Source of the DNA: Lachnospiraceae bacterium UBA3802
Lineage (GTDB): Bacteria > Bacillota > Clostridia > Lachnospirales > Lachnospiraceae
Direction of reading: 5' to 3'
Length of the DNA stretch: 10,754 bases
Assembly (NCBI GenBank): GCA_002369155.1
Contig: DFEM01000170.1
Location: 1 to 10,754, forward strand
The notes beneath the pieces are model-generated. The model made no database searches, had not been told where the DNA came from, and saw only the letters and a list, made by a program, of their open reading frames with translations. The translations under genes were made by a program, and so were the position numbers. Every line of letters starts with the position of its first letter. Position 1 is the stretch's first letter. Positions 6,206 through 10,754 of this stretch are shown here, in pieces.

Positions 6206-7603
6206 ATGAAATTATTAAATACAAAAAATTTTTGGTTAAAAGGAGTATCGGCTGTTGCGGTATTGTTGATTTGCGTGTTGATTTTGCCGATTACCGCAAA
6301 AGCAGACACACCCGGTACCGTAAACGACAATAACGTAAACATTCGTTCTGATGCCGATGCAACAAGCACATCTTTGGGTAAGGTCAATTCCGGAGACAAA
6401 GTTACAATTATCGAAGAAAAGACCAATTCCTCCAATGTACTTTGGTATAAGATTACAACTGCTACAGGAACTACTGGTTATATCAGAGCGGATTTTGTTA
6501 CAAAATCTTCTTCAAACAGCAATACAACAACTGCTTCAAATAACAACACAGCAAATACAACTACGACTACTCAGCAGAATGTAACAAATATTGATTCAAA
6601 AGCAGCATATATTGCAGGAGATGTTGTTAACATCCGTTCACAGGCTTCTTCCACATCCGATCTTGTGGCTAAAGCTCAGAAGAATGCTGAAGTTACAGTA
6701 ACAGGAGAGACAACGGCATCCGACGGATACAAGTGGTACAAGGTATCATTTACTGCAGACGGATCTACAAAGACAGGCTTTATAAGAAGTGACCTTCTTA
6801 CATTTACAAAGCCCACCAATCCCCCTGCTGAAACCAATATTGATTCAAATCAGGAAACGAAGACTCCCGATACAAACACAGAGACTCCCGATACAACGGA
6901 GACTACTCCTGATGATGGTAATACAGAGGTTACGGAACCTGTTGACGTACCTGAAGAAACCGCTCCCGCAGAACCCAAGAAGATGATTACTCCTCTTCAG
7001 CCTGCGGAAGATCCCGAAAACCTTCCCGAAGGCTTTGAAGAAAAGAAGCTTGAAGGCGGAGAAAAAGTCTGGACCAAGGGTGACTACTATATCGTATACG
7101 GCCTTAATGAGAAGAATATTACGGGATGGTATGTTCTTGATGAAAAGAACGATACATATATTGCCTATGACGGATTATTCACCGGTGAGGCAAAGAAATC
7201 CAATTCTGATATGAAAGTATTTGGCGTCAGCATCAAGGTAATCCTTGTAATCCTTATAGTTTTGATTATTATTCTTTTGGGCGTTGTATTCTTCATGGCT
7301 CTCAAGCTTTCAAGAGGCGTTGAGAACGACGATGATTACGATTACGACGATTATGAAGATGAGGAAGAGGAAGACGAAGATGAAATTCCGGTATCTTCCA
7401 TCGAGAATTCAAGAAGCAGAAGATCAAGCGAGTCGAGAAGTTCAAGAGGCGTCGAGAGAGAACCAAAGCAGAGTAAGGCTTCCAAAGCCAAGGATAAATT
7501 CCTGAATTACTTTACAACCGAGGTTGACGATGATGCCGATGATGACGAGTATTACGATGACGTTGACGAAGATGACGATGATATAGATTTTATTGACATC
7601 TAA
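6206..7603 (+). CDS. Membrane-anchored protein with two bacterial SH3 domains and an acidic cytoplasmic tail
   Basis: The start is ATG 6206 with GAGGTG at 6195-6200. The product is 465 residues. Residues 1-33 are a signal sequence (LKGVSAVAVLLICVLILPI) with a plausible cleavage after AKA. Residues 37-100 and 138-200 are two SH3b (SH3_3) domains, each with V-N-I-R-S, a W-Y-K and a T-G-[YF]-I-R-[AS]-D motif. Such domains usually bind peptidoglycan or other wall ligands. A Ser/Thr/Asn-rich linker joins them (101-130), and a Thr/Pro/Glu-rich linker follows (201-260). Residues about 262-328 look like a small folded module with many aromatic residues (YYIVYGL, GWYVLDEK). Residues about 342-368 form one transmembrane helix. 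The tail has two Asp/Glu blocks (374-393, 439-465) around an Arg/Ser/Lys-rich stretch (401-433). The expected topology is sensor domains outside and tail inside. The exact role is unknown. It has its own promoter, and a hairpin then clpC follow. Confidence 0.85.
   Translation: MKLLNTKNFWLKGVSAVAVLLICVLILPITAKADTPGTVNDNNVNIRSDADATSTSLGKVNSGDKVTIIEEKTNSSNVLWYKITTATGTTGYIRADFVTKSSSNSNTTTASNNNTANTTTTTQQNVTNIDSKAAYIAGDVVNIRSQASSTSDLVAKAQKNAEVTVTGETTASDGYKWYKVSFTADGSTKTGFIRSDLLTFTKPTNPPAETNIDSNQETKTPDTNTETPDTTETTPDDGNTEVTEPVDVPEETAPAEPKKMITPLQPAEDPENLPEGFEEKKLEGGEKVWTKGDYYIVYGLNEKNITGWYVLDEKNDTYIAYDGLFTGEAKKSNSDMKVFGVSIKVILVILIVLIIILLGVVFFMALKLSRGVENDDDYDYDDYEDEEEEDEDEIPVSSIENSRSRRSSESRSSRGVEREPKQSKASKAKDKFLNYFTTEVDDDADDDEYYDDVDEDDDDIDFIDI
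6861..6896 (+). repeat. Short tandem repeat in the Thr/Pro-rich linker
   Basis: AGACTCCCGATACAA occurs at 6861-6875 and again at 6882-6896, identical over 15 bases with a 21-base (seven-codon) period. It encodes repeats of the type TPDTNTE/TPDTTET. It looks like a linker that has grown by local duplication and could vary in copy number between strains. Confidence 0.7.
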
Positions 7604-7607
7604 ACTT

Positions 7608-7640
7608 AGAGCCTCTGTTAGAAATAACAGGGGCTTTGTT
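7608..7640 (+). terminator. Strong GNRA-loop hairpin between the SH3 gene and clpC; terminator or leader attenuator
   Basis: The left arm AGCCTCTGTTA (7610-7620) pairs with TAACAGGGGCT (7625-7635) around a GAAA tetraloop (7621-7624). This gives 11 pairs with one T-G wobble, and the stem can extend to 7608/7637. A short, interrupted T stretch (TTTGTT, 7635-7640) follows. It lies just after the SH3 stop, so it looks like an intrinsic terminator. The clpC start codon is only 15 bases past the T stretch, so the hairpin also belongs to any clpC transcript arriving from upstream. The U-tract is weak, which suggests partial readthrough. Confidence 0.75.
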
Positions 7641-7656
7641 ATAAGGAAAAGCTTAT
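7641..7656 (+). promoter_or_regulatory. Small hairpin covering the clpC ribosome binding site and start codon
   Basis: ATAAG (7641-7645) can pair with CTTAT (7652-7656) around GAAAAG. This covers part of the AAGGA binding site (7643-7647) and the first two bases of ATG 7655. Five mostly A-U pairs are weak, so it would melt easily. A heat-responsive start site is conceivable for a stress gene, but chance is quite possible in AT-rich sequence. Confidence 0.25.
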
Positions 7657-10108
7657 GGAATTAAACGAACAGAGCAAACAGGTATTTAAATACGCCAATC
7701 AGATAGGAAAGACTCTGGGAGCAAGTGCGCTTGATACCCAGCATCTTTTGTACGGCCTTGCAAAATGCGAGAATTCACTTGCGGGAAGCATACTTTTAAG
7801 TCACAACATAACTGCTTCGGACATAAAGAAAAGCTTCGAAACAAGAAGCGAATCTTTAAGGAAGGTCAGTGTTAAGGGAAAGCTTGAATATACTCCCCAG
7901 GTAAAAAGAATTCTTGATATCGCGGAAAGGACTGCAAGAGACACAGGCTCATCTTTAATAGGGACGGAGCATATTCTTTTTGCGATTGCGACAGAGGAAA
8001 AGTGTCTTGCTTTCAATCTGCTTGGATATCTTTTAAAAGAAAGCAATACTCCCGTTGCCAAAATCGCCGATGAAATTGCGGCTAATTTCGGATATGAGGA
8101 TGAGGGCTATATTCCCGATGAATTTGTAAGAGCGGACGAATCTCCAATGGGAGACGGTCCTTCCAAATTCAGCCTCGAGGATTATACCAAAGACATCACC
8201 GAAATGGCGGAGATGGGAGAACTGGATCCCGTTATCGGAAGAGACGATGAGATTATGCGTATCATTCAGGTTCTTGCAAGAAGAAGCAAGAACAACCCAT
8301 GTCTTGTCGGACAGCCCGGTGTCGGAAAAACGGCAATAGTTGAAGGCTTGGCGCAAAGAATCGCGGACGGAACCGTTCCCGATATTATCAAAGACAAAAG
8401 AATTCTTTCGCTTGATATGTCATCGCTTGTTGCGGGAACACAGTATCGCGGCGAATTCGAGAAGAGACTGAAAGCCGTAATAGAAGAAGTGACAGATGAC
8501 GGAAATATCGTTCTTTTCATGGATGAAATCCATACCCTTATCGGTGCAGGCGGTGCCAAGGGAACACTTGATGCATCCAATATTTTAAAACCGGCTCTTT
8601 CAAGAGGCGAGATTCAGCTTATCGGTGCGACCACGGAAGAAGAATTCAGAAAATATTTCGAGAAAGATGCAGCGTTGGAAAGAAGATTCCAGCCCATAGC
8701 GGTAGCTGCTCCCACCAAAGAGGATTCAATTAAGATTCTTTTCGGAATAAAGGGTAAATACGAAGAACATCACAATGTCGTATATGATGATGCCGCCATA
8801 GAAGCATGCGTCAATCTTTCCGACAGATATATAACAGACAGAAACCTTCCCGACAAAGCAATCGATGTAATGGATGAGGCAGCTGCCCTTATAGCTTTGG
8901 AAGGTTATAAGCCTTCGGATAAAATCAAAAATCTTCGTGAAAAAATCAATGAATGCGACAAGATTATGAAGGAGAGCATTGAGAGCGGAGAATTTGAAAA
9001 AGCGGGAGAAGCCAAGAGCGAACAGGATGCTCTTTTTGAGGCTTTAAGAAAAGCCGAAGCGTCTGAACGCAAAAAGAAAAAAGGCAATGAAAAAACGGTT
9101 ACGGTTACTCAGGTTGAGGCCGTAATATCAAGATGGAGCAAAGTGCCGGTTTCCGAACTTTCAAAGAAAGAATCGGAGAGATTAATCGGTCTTGAAAATA
9201 CACTTCATAAAAGAATCATCGGTCAAAAAGAAGCAGTGGAAGCAGTCAGCAAGGCCATAAGAAGAGGACGTACCGGTCTTTCGGATCCCAAACGTCCCAT
9301 CGGAAGCTTTGTATTCCTCGGACCTACAGGTGTAGGTAAAACCGAACTTTCCAAGGCTTTGGCCGAAGCTGTATTCGGCTCTGAAGATTCTTTGATAAGA
9401 GTTGACATGTCCGAATACATGGAAGCGCATTCGGTATCAAAGATTCTCGGCTCACCGCCCGGATATGTCGGATTTGACGAAGGCGGTCAGCTTTCGGAGC
9501 GCGTAAGAAAGAATCCTTATTCGGTTGTACTTTTTGATGAAATCGAAAAAGCACATCCGGATGTATTTAACGTGCTTTTGCAGATTCTTGACGACGGACA
9601 GGTCACCGATTCGCAGGGAAGAAAGATTAATTTCAAAAATACAATCATAATAATGACCAGCAATGTCGGTGCCAAGAGAATTACAGAACCAAAGAACTTA
9701 GGATTCGGCGGTAAGGAAACCAAAGAACAGAATTACGATAAGATGAAGAGCAATGTAATGGAAGAAGTGAAACTTCTCTTTAAGCCCGAATTTATCAACA
9801 GAATCGATGATTTTATCGTATTTCACAAGCTCGAGAGAAAGGATCTTGAGAATATTACATCCCTACTTCTTTCCAATCTTTCAAAGAGGGCGAAGGAACA
9901 GATGGATGTTGATTTAAAATTTACTACTGCTTTAAGAAATCATATAGTTGACAAGTACTCAAATCCTTTAATGGGAGCAAGACCGCTAAAGAGAGGAATC
10001 ATGGTCGAAATAGAAGATTTACTGGCGTCCGAAGTGCTCTCCGGCAGAATTTCAGAGGGCGATCATGTCAAGGTTTCTTTTAAGGGCGGAAAGGTGAATT
10101 TTAACTAA
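7655..10108 (+). CDS. clpC: ATP-dependent Clp protease ATP-binding subunit ClpC
   Basis: ClpC is a cytosolic AAA+ unfoldase that feeds proteins to the ClpP peptidase in protein quality control and regulated proteolysis. The 817 residues match the family. Two Clp N-repeats occupy residues 1-145. The first AAA+ module has Walker A GQPGVGKT (219-226), Walker B VLFMDEIH (286-293) and arginine finger LERRF (341-345). The middle region has a short UVR-like coiled coil, FEKAGEAKSEQDALFEAL (447-464), which separates ClpC from the long-M-domain ClpB. The second AAA+ module has Walker A GPTGVGKT (556-563), SPPGYVG (600-606), Walker B VVLFDEIEKAHP (624-635) and sensor-2 GARPLKR (774-780). The loop LGF (682-684) is the ClpP-docking motif. 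The start is ATG 7655 with AAGGA at 7643-7647. No ctsR, mcsA or mcsB is adjacent and no CtsR box is seen. radA lies downstream, as in many Bacillota. Confidence 0.96.
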   Translation: MELNEQSKQVFKYANQIGKTLGASALDTQHLLYGLAKCENSLAGSILLSHNITASDIKKSFETRSESLRKVSVKGKLEYTPQVKRILDIAERTARDTGSSLIGTEHILFAIATEEKCLAFNLLGYLLKESNTPVAKIADEIAANFGYEDEGYIPDEFVRADESPMGDGPSKFSLEDYTKDITEMAEMGELDPVIGRDDEIMRIIQVLARRSKNNPCLVGQPGVGKTAIVEGLAQRIADGTVPDIIKDKRILSLDMSSLVAGTQYRGEFEKRLKAVIEEVTDDGNIVLFMDEIHTLIGAGGAKGTLDASNILKPALSRGEIQLIGATTEEEFRKYFEKDAALERRFQPIAVAAPTKEDSIKILFGIKGKYEEHHNVVYDDAAIEACVNLSDRYITDRNLPDKAIDVMDEAAALIALEGYKPSDKIKNLREKINECDKIMKESIESGEFEKAGEAKSEQDALFEALRKAEASERKKKKGNEKTVTVTQVEAVISRWSKVPVSELSKKESERLIGLENTLHKRIIGQKEAVEAVSKAIRRGRTGLSDPKRPIGSFVFLGPTGVGKTELSKALAEAVFGSEDSLIRVDMSEYMEAHSVSKILGSPPGYVGFDEGGQLSERVRKNPYSVVLFDEIEKAHPDVFNVLLQILDDGQVTDSQGRKINFKNTIIIMTSNVGAKRITEPKNLGFGGKETKEQNYDKMKSNVMEEVKLLFKPEFINRIDDFIVFHKLERKDLENITSLLLSNLSKRAKEQMDVDLKFTTALRNHIVDKYSNPLMGARPLKRGIMVEIEDLLASEVLSGRISEGDHVKVSFKGGKVNFN

Positions 10109-10116
10109 AATATTTA

Positions 10117-10145
10117 TGGAACTTACACCGATTTTAAGTTATAAT
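10117..10145 (+). promoter_or_regulatory. Weak candidate promoter between clpC and the small downstream gene
   Basis: A perfect -10 box TATAAT lies at 10140-10145 in the 73-base AT-rich gap. The hexamer 17 bases upstream (TGGAAC, 10117-10122) matches only three -35 positions. CTTACA (10122-10127) is a better -35 but is spaced correctly only for the poorer TAATAT (10145-10150). AT-rich sequence gives such matches by chance, so this is tentative. No clear terminator follows clpC, and readthrough is an equal possibility. Confidence 0.3.
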
Positions 10146-10181
10146 AATATTGTATCTTAATAATATACGGGGGTAAAAGGA

Positions 10182-10580
10182 ATGGAAATCATCAGTACTT
10201 CGGAAAACGGAAAACTTTCTTTTGGCAACTATGAACTTGCAGAGAAACAGAAGAAAGAAGATTTTCCCCATTGCGGTGATCTTTACAAGATTAAAACATA
10301 CAACACGATGACTAAACTTGAGAGAAACGGATTGTTTCTTTTCGAGTCTGTTCCGGGTACAAATGTTTCGGATTTTGAAGAAAACGACAAGGGCTTGTTT
10401 TTCAATGTTGAATCTGACAAGGATGCGCAGATTACGGTAGGTCTTGAAGAGAATACCGAATACGATATTGAGATTGACGGCAAGTCTATCGGAAAGATTA
10501 AATCCAACGGCTCCGGAAAAGTAAGTTTCTCCATTGAACTTCAAAAGGGAGAAGTTAAAAACGTTAAGATAGTCAAATAG
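10182..10580 (+). CDS. Small conserved-looking protein of unknown function between clpC and radA
   Basis: This 132-residue protein has no signal peptide or membrane segment, so it should be cytosolic. The start ATG 10182 has GGGGGT at 10169-10174, eight bases upstream; the nearer AAAAGG is too close. The N-terminal part (KLSFGNYELAEKQKKEDF, then GDLYKIKTYNTMTKLERNG) is followed by ESVPGTNVSDF. The C-terminal half alternates short hydrophobic and polar segments (AQITVGLEENTEYDIEIDG, SIGKIKSNGSGKVSFSIEL), suggesting a small beta-sandwich. From memory, similar Lachnospiraceae proteins sit in this position and are sometimes labelled endosialidase, but I see no glycosidase motif and do not accept that name. 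radA begins seven bases after its stop, so the two are almost certainly co-transcribed. Confidence 0.8.
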   Translation: MEIISTSENGKLSFGNYELAEKQKKEDFPHCGDLYKIKTYNTMTKLERNGLFLFESVPGTNVSDFEENDKGLFFNVESDKDAQITVGLEENTEYDIEIDGKSIGKIKSNGSGKVSFSIELQKGEVKNVKIVK

Positions 10581-10587
10581 AGGGTTT

Positions 10588-10754
10588 ATGTCAAAGGATA
10601 AAGTGAAGACTGTTTTCTTTTGTACGGAATGCGGTTACGAGAGTCCCAAATGGATGGGACAGTGCCCTGCGTGCAAGGCCTGGAATACCTTCAAGGAAGG
10701 ACTTGATTCCAAGAGGAACACCGGCGGAGGACAAAGCACAAAAAGAAACGGGAT
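10588..10754 (+). CDS. radA: DNA repair protein RadA (Sms), N-terminal part; continues beyond window
   Basis: RadA is a RecA-like, hexameric DNA repair ATPase that promotes branch migration during recombination. Only the first 55 codons are present. The zinc finger is complete: Cys12-x2-Cys15, ten residues, Cys26-x2-Cys29, in the typical setting KTVFFCTECGYESPKWMGQC and PACKAWNTF. The RecA core and Lon-like domain lie beyond the window. The start ATG 10588 is seven bases after the stop of the preceding gene. The possible binding site GAGGG (10580-10584) leaves only a three-base spacer, so translation may depend partly on coupling. The clpC-radA neighbourhood is known from many Bacillota, with one small gene inserted here. 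The frame stays open to the window end. Confidence 0.93.
   Translation, partial: MSKDKVKTVFFCTECGYESPKWMGQCPACKAWNTFKEGLDSKRNTGGGQSTKRNG

Noticed and set aside
7325..7600. GAT/GAC-rich DNA as a simple-sequence repeat or array
   Set aside because: It is explained by Asp/Glu codons of the protein tail; the units are irregular and there is no fixed period.
9217..9230. GGTCAAA as a CtsR box
   Set aside because: A single copy within the clpC coding region, not a tandem pair upstream of a gene.
10134..10160. TTAAG...CTTAA inverted repeat after clpC as a terminator
   Set aside because: The stem is short, all A-T except one pair, has internal mismatches and no T-run, so it is expected by chance in such sequence.
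10134..10544. Reverse-strand 136-codon frame opposite the small gene before radA
   Set aside because: The + strand frame has a good binding site and tight spacing to radA; the antisense frame has neither support nor family likeness.

Overview
The window reads as ordinary chromosome of an anaerobic Gram-positive bacterium of the Bacillota, most likely a Lachnospiraceae relative such as Butyrivibrio, Roseburia or Eubacterium types. This rests on protein style, AGGAG-type ribosome binding sites, moderate AT-richness, and the clpC-radA neighbourhood. The genus is inference. Every gene I can support lies on the + strand, and I see no mobile element, CRISPR array, rRNA or tRNA.

Layout. (1) 1-828: 3' part of htpG (bacterial Hsp90), followed by a probable intrinsic terminator at 839-878. 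(2) 947-2686: a secreted lipoprotein with a DUF3298/RsiV-type domain and a C-terminal half I do not recognise. (3) 2715-6136: a compact set of de novo purine genes, purE-purM-purN-purD. purM/purN and purN/purD overlap, while the lipoprotein and purE are only 28 bases apart. (4) 6145-6180: a good sigma-A type promoter overlapped by an inverted repeat. (5) 6206-7603: a membrane-anchored protein with two bacterial SH3 domains outside and a long charged tail inside. (6) 7608-7640: a strong GNRA-loop hairpin just before clpC. (7) 7655-10108: clpC, the AAA+ unfoldase of the ClpCP protease. (8) 10182-10580: a small protein of unknown function. (9) 10588 to the end: the start of radA, with its zinc finger.

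How the parts work together. PurD, PurN, PurM and PurE catalyse steps 2, 3, 5 and 6 (counting the PurE carboxylation stage as 6) of IMP synthesis. purF, purL, purK, purC and purH are not here and must lie elsewhere if the pathway is complete. Protein quality control flanks the purine block, with htpG before it and clpC after it. clpC lacks the ctsR-mcsA-mcsB genes that often precede it, and no CtsR or CIRCE operator is visible.

I found no convincing undescribed biological system. The points most worth a second look are the hairpin leader of clpC, which leaves no room for a separate clpC promoter; the SH3/transmembrane/charged-tail protein beside clpC; the palindrome in its promoter; and the lipoprotein with an unassigned C-terminal half that appears to be transcribed with the purine genes.
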